From contig NZ_PUBZ01000099.1 in NCBI RefSeq assembly GCF_003205875.1, positions 1 to 58,806 on the forward strand: 58,806 nucleotides of DNA. Direction: 5' to 3'. Below the pieces are notes generated by a model, which was not told where the DNA came from, did not search any database, and saw only the letters and a program-made list of their open reading frames with translations. How positions within the stretch are numbered: position 1 is the stretch's first letter; each line of letters opens with the position of its first letter. The position numbers and the translations under genes are program-made. Source of the DNA: Herpetosiphon llansteffanensis (GTDB lineage Bacteria > Chloroflexota > Chloroflexia > Chloroflexales > Herpetosiphonaceae). Positions 50,489 through 58,806 of this stretch are shown here, piece by piece.

Positions 50489-52519
50489 TTAAATCGAGAA
50501 TTGTTGGCCATAAAGCCGGAAGAACTCAGGGGTTGGTGTGCTGGCAAATAAACCGCTAGCACTCGTGGCATTCAAGGCCAAAGCCACATAGCCACGATCC
50601 ACAAAATGCTTCGAAAGCTCGGCCTGTGGCGTGGTTCCGTTGGCGCTATACACCTTCAACACTCCAGCAATGCCGCTGGTTGTGCCAAGGCTCAATAATG
50701 CAGCATTATCGTAGTTGAGCACCAAGGTTGGCTTGAGCGGCACACTCGCCCCAACATCGCTGGGCAAGGCTGCATTGCTGGCCAAGGCAAAAATATAGCC
50801 GCGGCTTTGGGCAGTACCAGTTGTATTAGGAAAGCTGCTGCACGAGCCATACATCGTCGTGGTAATCACCCGCAAATGGTTGAGTTCACTGGCGCGACTT
50901 TCGGCAGCTTGATTGAAAAAGACCATCAAATTGCCTTCCGATGAGCCAGCAGTTAATGGAATTGGTGCAGTTGGATTATGGCTGGGAGGATTGCCACCCT
51001 CAGAATAGGCTACAACCGCCAATTGAATGCCAGTTTGGCCTTCAAATACCAAGAAAGCTGTACCATCAAGCGACGGCAAATTATTAACCACGCCATTGCT
51101 ATCGACGGCATAGGCATTTTGCTCGCCAGCAGCAGCCACAAAAATCGCGGTCGGCGTTAGGCCCGCTTGGGTCACAACTTTGACACTGTACGCGCCTTGC
51201 ACCACTGAGCCATAGGGCATGACCGCGACCAAAGGAAATTGGCTGGGCGTGCATTCAATCCAGTTAAGTTCAGGCGGATTGCCTTCGAGCTGCGCGACAT
51301 ACACCGCCGTTGTGCCATTGGCTTGGTCGCCAATCACCAGCACATAATCATCTGCATTTGCGCCAAGCAACTTAAATCCCTGCGAATGCACGCGCGAATC
51401 GAGGCTACCCTGCGGAATAAGCGTGGTCGGCGCATTCAGGCTGCCACGCAACAAATAAACCCAGCCACGATTGAGGTTGGCAATTGGCGTATTGCTAATC
51501 GTGAGGGTGGCAACTTCGGCCACCGGATTGCTGCCAAAGCCATGGTGAAATACGGGCAAGGGCAAGGGCAAGCGTTCTGGCCCAATGCGCGGCTGATCAA
51601 ATGGCGCAGTTGCCATGGCGCTGTAGGGCAAACCAGCCCCAGTTTGAGCACGGAATGGCTGCCAAACATCGTCGCCGCCGTCAATCCGCATCACTTCGCT
51701 CGAGCCAACCAAGTGCGCCATAATCGATTCGGCAGTTGGGTTGAACGAGGGTAAGGCCAAATCTGGATGCTCAGCATTATTTGAATTAATATATTGATCG
51801 CGCAAGCCAATTGCGTAGTGCATCCATTCGTGCACAATCACCCGATAGCCCTCTGGCTCGTGCCAAGGAATGCTAAAACTACCTTGACGTTCCCACATGC
51901 CACGGCCCAAGCGAATTGGCATATGCTTGGAATCGGTATACAGCCCTTCGCGCCAACTACGGGGATGATAGCGATTGGAAGCCAAAATTTGAATATCAGC
52001 GGCGCGCATCTTATCAACGCCACCAAACACCACTTGACCAAAGGCCATCGTGCCATTGCTCACATCAAACAAGAAATCTGAGGCGCGGCGAAAAGCCCAT
52101 TGCAATTGATTAAGCTCGCCAGCGCTCGGCACCCATTCGATCGCCACCAAGACATTAAACAAACATACTTTGGTTGCGCTGGTGGTTTGAGTCGTGTTAT
52201 GGCTCGCTTGAACTTGAGCATAGGCGGTTGGATAATTTGGCAAATCGTCGCTGTTGGCGTTGGCAGCGAGCTGTTGTTGCAGATCATACACACAAAAGGC
52301 CCAATTGAGGTCTTGCAGGCCCAGCAAATTGGCAGCTGGTAATGACCAATTGCTCAGCAAGGCGAGTTGGCTTGCCACCCGTTGCACCAAGTGTGGATTG
52401 CTTAATTGCATACTTGGCTGATTGGTGTACCAATCAGTATTGCCGCTTGGGGCTGGGTTCGGTGTTGTATTAAAAAGATTGTAGCGGTTGAAATAAACTT
52501 GGGCGTGTGGTGTGGACAT
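50489..52519 (-). CDS. CLCA-like zinc metalloprotease domain protein
   Basis: A 676-residue protein without signal peptide. Around residue 230 lies VIVHEWMHYAIGLRDQY: His230, Glu231, His234 and Asp241 in the order HExxH-x3-G-x2-D-x-Y. This matches the HEWAHxxxGxxDEY active site of the CLCA self-cleaving metalloproteases. Before it, TKVCLFNVLVAIEWVPSAGE and DKMRAADIQILASNRYHPRSW fit that N-terminal fold. The C-terminal ~350 residues are beta-rich, with repeated segments, and unassigned. It is divergent from the TPR-CHAT protease gene with a 166-base spacer. Confidence 0.7.
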   Translation of the reverse strand: MSTPHAQVYFNRYNLFNTTPNPAPSGNTDWYTNQPSMQLSNPHLVQRVASQLALLSNWSLPAANLLGLQDLNWAFCVYDLQQQLAANANSDDLPNYPTAYAQVQASHNTTQTTSATKVCLFNVLVAIEWVPSAGELNQLQWAFRRASDFLFDVSNGTMAFGQVVFGGVDKMRAADIQILASNRYHPRSWREGLYTDSKHMPIRLGRGMWERQGSFSIPWHEPEGYRVIVHEWMHYAIGLRDQYINSNNAEHPDLALPSFNPTAESIMAHLVGSSEVMRIDGGDDVWQPFRAQTGAGLPYSAMATAPFDQPRIGPERLPLPLPVFHHGFGSNPVAEVATLTISNTPIANLNRGWVYLLRGSLNAPTTLIPQGSLDSRVHSQGFKLLGANADDYVLVIGDQANGTTAVYVAQLEGNPPELNWIECTPSQFPLVAVMPYGSVVQGAYSVKVVTQAGLTPTAIFVAAAGEQNAYAVDSNGVVNNLPSLDGTAFLVFEGQTGIQLAVVAYSEGGNPPSHNPTAPIPLTAGSSEGNLMVFFNQAAESRASELNHLRVITTTMYGSCSSFPNTTGTAQSRGYIFALASNAALPSDVGASVPLKPTLVLNYDNAALLSLGTTSGIAGVLKVYSANGTTPQAELSKHFVDRGYVALALNATSASGLFASTPTPEFFRLYGQQFSI

Positions 52520-52685
52520 GATCGCATTCCCCCAATGTCACAAAACAAGGGCTACTTCGGTAGCAAAGCCGATCAAAATCGAGTATAGTAGCGCTAGAAC
52601 TTTGCTTCAATTACGCGGATGGTGTGCCTGATCTCTCACAAACCTAGGCATGCTGGATGGCGTTGCATAGACCAAGGGTGATGGT

Positions 52686-55292
52686 ATGGTTTTACTTGAT
52701 GATGCCTTTGAATCAACGGTTACACCGGCACTTACATCTTACATCTGGCTCTTGCGTTGGTGTGATTCTGCTCAGTTGGCTAGCCTCACACCGTATTCAC
52801 CCGCACAAATTGAGCGTTTTTGCCAAAGCACATTTATGCTCAAGCACCATGATCACGGTTGGTATGAGTTGCACGAAGCTCCAGTTTTGGCTGAACTTCC
52901 CTACCGCGAGCACGAAGTTTTTGCTGCTGCCCTTGAGTATAGCCAGCAACAACTCAATCGTCTAGTGGCAGAGGCTTGGAACTTTGAGCTGCAACGCTGG
53001 TTGTACTACCTTGAATCATATTTGGAATTGCTTTCGGCCCGCCGCGAGTGGCCAACCATCGCCAAGGTGTTGGAGCAAGCCAGCAGCATTCCGCACGTTA
53101 ATTCGCGCCAACAGCAGCTTTTGATGCTCTACAGCGCAATTATCCACATGCGGCTTGAACGCCAGTATGCTGTGGCCCAAAGTTTATTACAACAATTGCG
53201 CGACGACATCCACCTCGAAGCCGATTTATTGCCAATGGTGATCAACAGCTTGGGCACGTTGGCTTGGTTTCGCGGAGCGTATGATCAAGCGATTCAACAT
53301 TATATTGAGCAAAACCAACACGCCCAACAGGTGCAAAATTGGCTTTACCAAGGCCATAGTTTGCTCAATCAGAGCATTTTGGCCAATCATTTGCAACGCC
53401 CAGAACAGGCGCTTGAACTCAGTTTGCAAGCGTTGGAAGCCTTGCAACGAGCGGGCAATCGCTACCGCGAAGCCCATGCGCTCTACGAAGTTGGCTCAAA
53501 TTTGCTCTATTTATGTCGTTGGGATGAAGCCGACAGCTATTTCAGCCGTTCGGCGGCACTCTACGAAACCCTCGATACAGTGGGCGATTTGGCCAATTTG
53601 TATTGGCACATTGGCTTTTTGAAGCATCTAGCAGGCGATTTGGTGGCCAGCGAACAGGCCTATCAAGTTAGTATTGAAGCAGCGCGGGCCAGCGTTGTGC
53701 CCAATGACGATAGTTTGCGCGATTCATTGGCATTTTTGGGCTTGCTCTACTGTAGCATGCACGATTATCAAGCAGCCTTGGCAATTTATGCCCAAGCAGA
53801 AGATTTGGCACGGCAACAAAATAATCGCCATGAATTAGCCTTAATTCTCAACCATCGCGGCGATGCTGAACGCCGCAGTGGCGCAATCGATGCCGCTTTT
53901 ACCGCTTTTGCCGAATCGATTGCGATTATCGAAGATTTACGCACCTCGTTCCGCGATGAAGATACCAAATTGGGCCTGATTAGCACTGCCCAACAGGTCT
54001 ATGAGCACATGGTAGTCTTGTGCATTGAGCGTGGCGATGCGGCCCAAGCTGTCAATTATATCGAACGCGCTCGTTCGCGAGCGTTCCTTGATGCGCTCCA
54101 AGCAGGCGATGCCAGCCCAGCCGCCGAGCTTTCGCAACAATGTGCCAATTTGGCCGAAATCCAAGCCAAGCTTGATCAACGCACGGCAATTGTTGAATAC
54201 TTTACTGTCGGCGTGCTAGGCCGATCGTTGCGCTTCTTGGCAGCCTTGGCCGAACGCAAATCACCAATTTTGCACCACTTTAGCCTTGAACCAGCCTTGT
54301 ATAGCGTGGCAATTACAGCAACCAATGCCACAATCCAGCAGCATAGCTTCAATCCATTGAACCTGACCCGTGGCCATGGCGGGCACCATCGCTTGCTGCA
54401 ACCACGGATTTTGAAGGCAATTTCGCAAGCCTTAATCGAGCCATACGAAGCGTTGCTGAGCACGCTTGATTTGGTGTATGTTGTGCCGCATGGGCCGTTG
54501 CACGATGTGCCGTTTATGGCCTTGCAAACCAGCGATGGCAATTGGCTGGTACGCGAAGAGAACCCAGCGATTGCTTTGGCTCCCAGTGCCACAATTTTGG
54601 TACGCTATGCCTTGGGTCGTCCAGCAAGCAGCCAACAGCAACAATATTGTTTTGGCTACAACAGCGTTGGCGACGATGCCCTGACCTATGCAGAACACGA
54701 AGCCCAGGAAATTGCCAAATTAGTTGGTGGCCAAGCGTGGACAGGCGCATTAGCCACCGATCAATTTTTGCGCTATGCCCACGACGCACGAATTATTCAC
54801 ATTGCCTCGCACTGTGTCTATGATGCCCAGCAACCGCTCAATTCGCACCTGATTCTTGGCAACGAAACCTTGAGCGCCCAAACGATTATGGATCATGTGC
54901 AGATCGATACCGATTTGGTGGTGTTGAGTGCCTGTGTCAGCGGGCGTAGTTTTGTGGCAGTCAGCGACGATCAATATGGCTTGCAACGAGCGTTTTTATA
55001 TGCTGGCACGCGCAGTTTGCTCTGCTCATTGTGGAACGCCTCGGATGTGGCGGCGTTGTTCGTGATGGATCGCTTTTATCGTGAATTACAGGCCGGAGTA
55101 CGGATTGCCCTAGCACTCAAGCACGCAGTCATTGCTGTACGAGACTTGACGCGGGCTGATATTATTAAACAGTTCCAAATTTGGCAGCTACCGACGAGCG
55201 CGATTCCGTTTGAACTTGATGGCCAGCACAATGACAGCCCCTTGGCTGATCCACGCTTTTGGGCTGGCTTTATGGTGATCGGCAAAGCCTAA
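52686..55292 (+). CDS. TPR-CHAT caspase-like protease
   Basis: An 868-residue protein. Residues ~60-480 are TPR-like repeats (LLMLYSAIIHMRLERQYAVAQ, VINSLGTLAWFRGAYDQAIQ and others). Residues ~560-868 are a CHAT domain: VYVVPHGPLHDVPFMAL, catalytic His709 in IIHIASHCVYD, catalytic Cys750 in VVLSACVSGRS, then GLQRAFLYAGTRSLLCSLW. The His-Cys dyad is intact, so it should be an active cysteine protease. GGGTG precedes the start. Next on the same strand are a sigma factor (89-base gap) and an anti-sigma-like gene. This resembles Csx29, the TPR-CHAT of type III-E CRISPR, which cleaves Csx30 to free a sigma factor. Confidence 0.9.
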   Translation: MVLLDDAFESTVTPALTSYIWLLRWCDSAQLASLTPYSPAQIERFCQSTFMLKHHDHGWYELHEAPVLAELPYREHEVFAAALEYSQQQLNRLVAEAWNFELQRWLYYLESYLELLSARREWPTIAKVLEQASSIPHVNSRQQQLLMLYSAIIHMRLERQYAVAQSLLQQLRDDIHLEADLLPMVINSLGTLAWFRGAYDQAIQHYIEQNQHAQQVQNWLYQGHSLLNQSILANHLQRPEQALELSLQALEALQRAGNRYREAHALYEVGSNLLYLCRWDEADSYFSRSAALYETLDTVGDLANLYWHIGFLKHLAGDLVASEQAYQVSIEAARASVVPNDDSLRDSLAFLGLLYCSMHDYQAALAIYAQAEDLARQQNNRHELALILNHRGDAERRSGAIDAAFTAFAESIAIIEDLRTSFRDEDTKLGLISTAQQVYEHMVVLCIERGDAAQAVNYIERARSRAFLDALQAGDASPAAELSQQCANLAEIQAKLDQRTAIVEYFTVGVLGRSLRFLAALAERKSPILHHFSLEPALYSVAITATNATIQQHSFNPLNLTRGHGGHHRLLQPRILKAISQALIEPYEALLSTLDLVYVVPHGPLHDVPFMALQTSDGNWLVREENPAIALAPSATILVRYALGRPASSQQQQYCFGYNSVGDDALTYAEHEAQEIAKLVGGQAWTGALATDQFLRYAHDARIIHIASHCVYDAQQPLNSHLILGNETLSAQTIMDHVQIDTDLVVLSACVSGRSFVAVSDDQYGLQRAFLYAGTRSLLCSLWNASDVAALFVMDRFYRELQAGVRIALALKHAVIAVRDLTRADIIKQFQIWQLPTSAIPFELDGQHNDSPLADPRFWAGFMVIGKA

Positions 55293-55337
55293 AGTGTAAG
55301 CAACCGATGTTCGTTCGACCATTGTATAACTGTTTAC

Positions 55338-55355
55338 GATGCTTCTCGAAGCATC
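55338..55355. other. Short hairpin between the CHAT and sigma genes
   Basis: GATGCTT, loop CTCG, AAGCATC: a compact 7-bp stem about 25 bases before the sigma start. It could be a weak attenuator or an operator. There is no T-run. Confidence 0.45.
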
Positions 55356-55380
55356 ACGCCTGAAAGCAAAGGTGCGCACC

Positions 55381-56160
55381 ATGTTCGAGACCCAATTATC
55401 TGATAGCGAGCAGCTCTATACCGAACGTGCAACTCTTCTGATCAAGAAATATGGATGGACACTGCTCTCAATCGACGAGCTGGTACAACGAACTATGCGC
55501 CGTCGCCAGACCGATTTTCAAGGCACGCTTGATCAAACCCTGATTTGCGCCTACATGATTTCGTTATACGATGCATGTTCTGGCCGCGAAGGGTTCGGTC
55601 GACGTGAGGATGGCTATACGGAGCTTTTCCGCATGGTCTATAGCTATGCCATGCTTAAACGTTTTGAACCAGCTGAGGAAATTGCGCAGGCAACGATTGA
55701 GCGAGTGCTCAAACATTTTGACGATTGCCGCAAACCTGGGGCGTTTTGGGAATTTGTGCGTTTGCAAATGAACAATGCCTTGCGCAGCTTGCGCCGTTGG
55801 ACAAAATATCCCGCTGATTCGCTCGATCAACCAAGCATGAATGACGAGGGTCAAAATCGTTACGATGTGCTGGAAGATACCCAAAGCATTGCCCCAGCCA
55901 CAGTGGTGATTCAACATGAAACCAAGGAGCGCATATCGGCCTGTTTAAACGCCTATTTGCGGGAACATCCCCGTTCACATAACCAATTAGCCGCATTGTG
56001 GCTGAAATATATTACCGGCCTTGATGACAATGCGATTAGCCGGACGTTGGAAACTACCGTAAGCCATGTGCATACCCTGCGGAGCCGCGCCATTAAGCGG
56101 CTGCGTGATGATCCCCGCTGGCAAGCTGTTGCCACTGATCTAGGGATTGCTTACGAATAA
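55381..56160 (+). CDS. Sigma-70 family RNA polymerase sigma factor
   Basis: A 259-residue factor. Region 2 is recognisable at ELFRMVYSYAMLKRFEPAEEI, ATIERVLKHFDDCRKPGAFW and EFVRLQMNNALRSLRRW. Region 4 is LAALWLKYITGLDDNAISRTL followed by VSHVHTLRSRAIKRLRDD. It is longer than the usual ECF factor, with ~75 extra N-terminal residues before region 2. I chose the ATG at 55381; the frame is open 14 codons earlier. It sits between the TPR-CHAT protease and a zinc-finger protein, 20 bases before the latter, so all three are probably co-expressed. The target promoters are unknown. Confidence 0.87.
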   Translation: MFETQLSDSEQLYTERATLLIKKYGWTLLSIDELVQRTMRRRQTDFQGTLDQTLICAYMISLYDACSGREGFGRREDGYTELFRMVYSYAMLKRFEPAEEIAQATIERVLKHFDDCRKPGAFWEFVRLQMNNALRSLRRWTKYPADSLDQPSMNDEGQNRYDVLEDTQSIAPATVVIQHETKERISACLNAYLREHPRSHNQLAALWLKYITGLDDNAISRTLETTVSHVHTLRSRAIKRLRDDPRWQAVATDLGIAYE

Positions 56161-56180
56161 CTATTTGGTGAGGAACTACC

Positions 56181-56813
56181 ATGAACACGTCACTTCCGAC
56201 TGCATCTCACGAGATTATGCGTCAACGCCTTGTTGAGTATGCCCATGCTGTTGCCCTCGGCGCGCCAATAGATGCTGCGCTGCAAGTCGTCGCCGACCAT
56301 GTTGAAACATGTTCAGGCTGCCGCGCCGAGTTATTTGATGCCTTGGATGCCAGTTATGCCTTGTATAGCACGTCGTTTGCAATGGCAGATAGCATTCCAG
56401 CACCTTCGTTGAAGTTCTTGCGCCAGCATTCGTTGGTCACCGCCGCCCCTGAAACGGTTGGCTATCGCTTTATGATTGAGTTTTCCGACCAAATGCTGCA
56501 GCAAATGCAAATTCAATTGCAATACACTGGGCAAATGCGTGGTCAGCGGCTCATTGGCACGTATCGTCAGTCGTCGGTGAGCATTCCCGATGTGACAATT
56601 GAAATGTATGAGAGCATGCAGCCCAAACATGCCGTTTTGCACTGCTACATTCAAGTGCCAGAGCGCGATCCCTTTGATCAAGCTGGTACTGAAGTGAAGG
56701 TTGTATCGCCAAGCTACGAAAACAATGGCACGACCGATGCAGATGGCTTTGTCTTATTCGATCGCATTCCAATTGAAGAATTGGCTCGCTTGAAAATCAA
56801 AATTCTCAATTAG
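56181..56813 (+). CDS. Zinc-finger anti-sigma-like protein, soluble
   Basis: A 210-residue protein. The N-terminal ~70 residues carry the ZAS-type zinc site HVETCSGCRAELFDALDAS (H-x3-C-x2-C), usual for anti-sigma factors. There is no membrane helix, which is unusual. The C-terminal half is a beta domain (YRFMIEFSDQMLQQMQIQL, VLHCYIQVPERDPFDQAGT, DGFVLFDRIPIEELARL). GAGGA precedes the start. It is the natural partner of the sigma factor 20 bases upstream and a possible substrate of the TPR-CHAT protease. The linker near residues 70-90 would be the cleavage region; this is an inference. Confidence 0.75.
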   Translation: MNTSLPTASHEIMRQRLVEYAHAVALGAPIDAALQVVADHVETCSGCRAELFDALDASYALYSTSFAMADSIPAPSLKFLRQHSLVTAAPETVGYRFMIEFSDQMLQQMQIQLQYTGQMRGQRLIGTYRQSSVSIPDVTIEMYESMQPKHAVLHCYIQVPERDPFDQAGTEVKVVSPSYENNGTTDADGFVLFDRIPIEELARLKIKILN

Positions 56814-56860
56814 CAAGTGTGGGTAGTACGGGTTGTGTTGTGTTCTACCCACACTTGCTA
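56811..56860 (+). terminator. Terminator of the CHAT-sigma unit
   Basis: TAGCAAGTGTGGGTAG (56811-56826), an 18-base loop and CTACCCACACTTGCTA (56845-56860): a 16-bp perfect stem that includes the stop codon of the anti-sigma-like gene. Confidence 0.85.
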
Positions 56861-56896
56861 AGCGAAACTAAAACCGAATCAACGAGAGAATCATTG

Positions 56897-57541
56897 CTAC
56901 GATTCCCCAACTTCATGCGCTAATTGCTCCAAGAATTGGTTTAAAATACCGGTTCGTTGTTCTGCTAATGCACGGCCTGTGGCTGTTTGCATTGTTTGTG
57001 GCAGCTTTAAAAGTTTGGTATAAAAATGGTCGATACTATTAAGTTGATCATCGGCTGGGCGCGTGCGCGGAAGTGGCTGCTGCGGATCGTAGAGCCGGCG
57101 GCCAAGCTCAACGCTGAGCATCAAACAACGGGCTAAACCAATCGCGCCGAGCGAATCAAGCCGATCGGCATCTTGCACGATTTTGGCCTCGACAGTTTCT
57201 GGTTGAATGTTGGCCGAGAAACTGTGAGCCACAATCGCATGGCCAATTGCAGGCAAATATGCTGCTGGATAGCCTTGGCTGCTCAGCCATTGGGTTGCAT
57301 GCTCGGCGGCCATACGCGAGGCTTGGCTGCGCAATGGCGAGGCCTTCGAAACCACAACGCAATCGTGTAACCAAGCTGCGGGAATAATCACCGCCAAATC
57401 GCCGCCTTCTTGAGCGTGAATTAATTGGGCATTGCGCACGACCCGTCGAATATGCTCAGGATCGTGCGAGACATCGGCGTGACCAAGCTCTTGCTCAATC
57501 CAGCTTGCAAAGCGTGATTGCCACTGATTCAGATCAATCAT
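56897..57541 (-). CDS. HD-domain phosphohydrolase
   Basis: A 214-residue enzyme of the YedJ/YpgQ-like HD family. Metal ligands are visible in HDPEHIRRVV, AAWLHDCVVV (HD), IVAHSF and the Asp of QDADRLDSLGAIGLAR. Relatives hydrolyse nucleotides, some with pyrophosphohydrolase activity. The start at 57541 (MIDLNQWQ) has GGGAG upstream; the frame extends 21 codons further, into the glycosyltransferase gene, which ends 9 bases before this start. The two are probably co-transcribed. Confidence 0.88.
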   Translation of the reverse strand: MIDLNQWQSRFASWIEQELGHADVSHDPEHIRRVVRNAQLIHAQEGGDLAVIIPAAWLHDCVVVSKASPLRSQASRMAAEHATQWLSSQGYPAAYLPAIGHAIVAHSFSANIQPETVEAKIVQDADRLDSLGAIGLARCLMLSVELGRRLYDPQQPLPRTRPADDQLNSIDHFYTKLLKLPQTMQTATGRALAEQRTGILNQFLEQLAHEVGES

Positions 57542-57549
57542 CGTTCTAT

Positions 57550-58677
57550 TTAGCTCCCAACCTTGCGATACACGTCGAGCGTCGCTTTGGCCAAATTTTT
57601 CCACGAGAATGCTTTTGCACGCTGCAAACCACGTTCGCGCAGATCGTCGCGCAGGCCAGCATCATTGGCGATGCGCACCAATTCTTGCGCCAGCTGCTCG
57701 ATATTATCGGGATCGACTTGGATCGCTGCATCACCCACTACCTCGGGAATGCTGGTGGCGTTGGTGGTGAGGACAGGCGTACCCGAAGCCATGGCCTCAA
57801 GCGGCGGAATGCCAAAGCCTTCGTAGCGCGATGGATAGATAAAAGCAGTCGCAGCGTTATACCACAGCGGCAAATCCTCGCCTGGCACATATCCCAAAAA
57901 GCTCACGCTATCGTGCAATTGCAATTGCTCGTAGGTACTGAAAATGTCGTCGAAATTCCAGCCCTTGCCGCCGCCAATCAGCAATGGCATGCCAACCTCG
58001 TGCTTAACTTTGGCATAGGCACGCAGCAAATTAGGAATATTTTTGCGTGGCTCCAAGGTGCCAAGATAAAGCAAAAATTGCGCAGGCAGTTGTTTTTGCT
58101 GTTTCCAGGCGTTAATTTCGGCAGCTGAACGGGGGTGATATTGCGCGCCAGCAGCATTATAGGCAATGCTAATTTTGGCGGGGTCAAGCCCAAGCCGATC
58201 GACCATCGCAGCTTTGGTATACTCAGAAACCGCAAACAAATGGGCAGCTTGGCGCACACCTTGGCGAGTTGCTGCCGCCAAATAGCGCCGATTGGCCTTA
58301 CGATGCGAGCCAGTCACATCCATAAAGGCTAAATCGTGAATGGTGACGATGGTTGGCACTGGCGAAAGCAATGGCGTAATATTCAACAAGCCATGAAAGA
58401 GGTTGACGCGGCGTTTGGCCAGCAGCCAAGGCGCAATAAATTGCTCCCATGGAATGCGATATTTGGGCTGAATTGTGGGCAAGCGCGATTCGACAATTTC
58501 CCAATTGACGGGCAAATTGAGGTGTTGACGCACATTTGGCCCAACAAACAGCGTGTATTGATTATCGTGATCGAGCTTCGCGAGGTTTTCAATCAAAAAA
58601 CGGGTGTGATTTGAGACCCCAGCTTGGCGAAAAGAACTATCAAATGAGAGTAAATGGCCATTAATTGTAAAATGCAT
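57550..58677 (-). CDS. Family 4 glycosyltransferase (mannosyltransferase-like)
   Basis: A 375-residue GT-B enzyme. N-terminal half: GHLLSFDSSFRQAGVSNHTR and VTIHDLAFMDVTGSHRKANR. Donor half: LLYLGTLEPRKNIPNLLRAYA, DSVSFLGYVPGEDLPLWYNA, and the EX7E region FIYPSRYEGFGIPPLEAMAS with GTPVLTTNATSIPEVVG. This is the WbaZ/mannosyltransferase B-like subgroup. The start at 58677 (MHFTINGH) is chosen by homology of the N-terminus; a frame extends 17 codons upstream. It is cytoplasmic and acts on an unknown surface glycan. Confidence 0.9.
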   Translation of the reverse strand: MHFTINGHLLSFDSSFRQAGVSNHTRFLIENLAKLDHDNQYTLFVGPNVRQHLNLPVNWEIVESRLPTIQPKYRIPWEQFIAPWLLAKRRVNLFHGLLNITPLLSPVPTIVTIHDLAFMDVTGSHRKANRRYLAAATRQGVRQAAHLFAVSEYTKAAMVDRLGLDPAKISIAYNAAGAQYHPRSAAEINAWKQQKQLPAQFLLYLGTLEPRKNIPNLLRAYAKVKHEVGMPLLIGGGKGWNFDDIFSTYEQLQLHDSVSFLGYVPGEDLPLWYNAATAFIYPSRYEGFGIPPLEAMASGTPVLTTNATSIPEVVGDAAIQVDPDNIEQLAQELVRIANDAGLRDDLRERGLQRAKAFSWKNLAKATLDVYRKVGS

Positions 58678-58806
58678 AGGCTCAATTTCTAAAACTGCAA
58701 ACGAGCGATTCTTCAGCGAGTATACCATACCTCAATTTTGGCAAAATTTCATAGTTCCCTGACCGCTAGCCCTTCATTGAGCCGCGAGGGGTCGGGGGTT
58801 AGGGGC
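58678..58806. other. Right edge, intergenic
   Basis: No gene is recognised. The last 20 bases are a G-rich stretch (GGGGTCGGGGGTTAGGGGC) similar to one at 24075-24102 (GTTCAGGGTTCAGGGGCC). It may belong to a dispersed intergenic element. Confidence 0.3.

Noticed and set aside
156..56813. A functional type III-E CRISPR link between the array at the left and the TPR-CHAT/sigma genes
   Set aside because: They are about 51 kb apart, no gRAMP or other cas gene lies between them, and many TPR-CHAT proteins are unrelated to CRISPR. Only the analogy of the output arm is kept.

Overview
The window looks like chromosomal DNA of a filamentous Chloroflexota bacterium, most probably Herpetosiphon or a close relative. 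This is an inference from several features: moderate GC content, a two-gene RibXY-type riboflavin transporter under an FMN riboswitch, STAND ATPases with tetratricopeptide tails, a giant secreted YD-repeat protein, and lipoproteins with WD40-like propellers. No rRNA, tRNA or insertion sequence was recognised.

Layout. 1-1622: a CRISPR array of 21 repeats, decayed at its right end, with no cas gene in view. 1665-7446: a small winged-helix regulator with a strong promoter and operator, a choice-of-anchor-A surface protein with Pro-Thr repeats, a STAND ATPase without a DNA-binding domain, and a STAS-like protein. 7443-11987 (minus): an envelope-type operon (HAD phosphatase, GT2, lipoprotein esterase, polysaccharide deacetylase). 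12150-14416: ECF sigma, membrane anti-sigma and two tandem YtkA-like proteins. 14454-18404 (minus): a housekeeping operon nrdR, a membrane protein with a degenerate Mrr-like domain, ribH, fabF, rnc. 18471-21749: a SnoaL-like protein, a glycosyltransferase pair and two tandem YdeI-like genes. 21824-24031: the riboflavin transporter. 24215-28293: a roadblock protein followed by an immunity-like cluster in which two divergent genes each carry one in-frame stop codon. 28387-35373: a tyrosine recombinase, then Maf, an orphan NarL regulator, a lipid kinase, a propeller lipoprotein, and an acyl-CoA dehydrogenase plus kinase pair resembling a split ACAD10/11.

35426-45290 appears to be one regulatory unit. 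A PhoB-type winged-helix/STAND/TPR regulator is divergent from a 2138-residue RHS protein with an AT-rich variable tip, and a small membrane protein follows. The promoters of the RHS gene and of the membrane protein carry the same four-element direct-repeat operator. Element spacing is 12-10-12 in both, and a -10 box lies at the same offset in both.

45380-50421 holds an AAA ATPase, an AT-rich HEPN protein, a cupin/AraC pair and a coiled-coil membrane protein. 50489-56813 holds a CLCA-like metalloprotease divergent from a TPR-CHAT protease, a sigma factor and a zinc-finger anti-sigma-like protein. That order suggests protease-controlled sigma release, similar in concept to the output arm of type III-E CRISPR (Craspase), but with no CRISPR effector beside it. 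The window ends with an HD phosphohydrolase and a glycosyltransferase.

The two strongest candidates for undescribed biology are the shared operator of the RHS unit and the TPR-CHAT/sigma/anti-sigma cluster. Functions are read from motifs by eye; no database search was possible.
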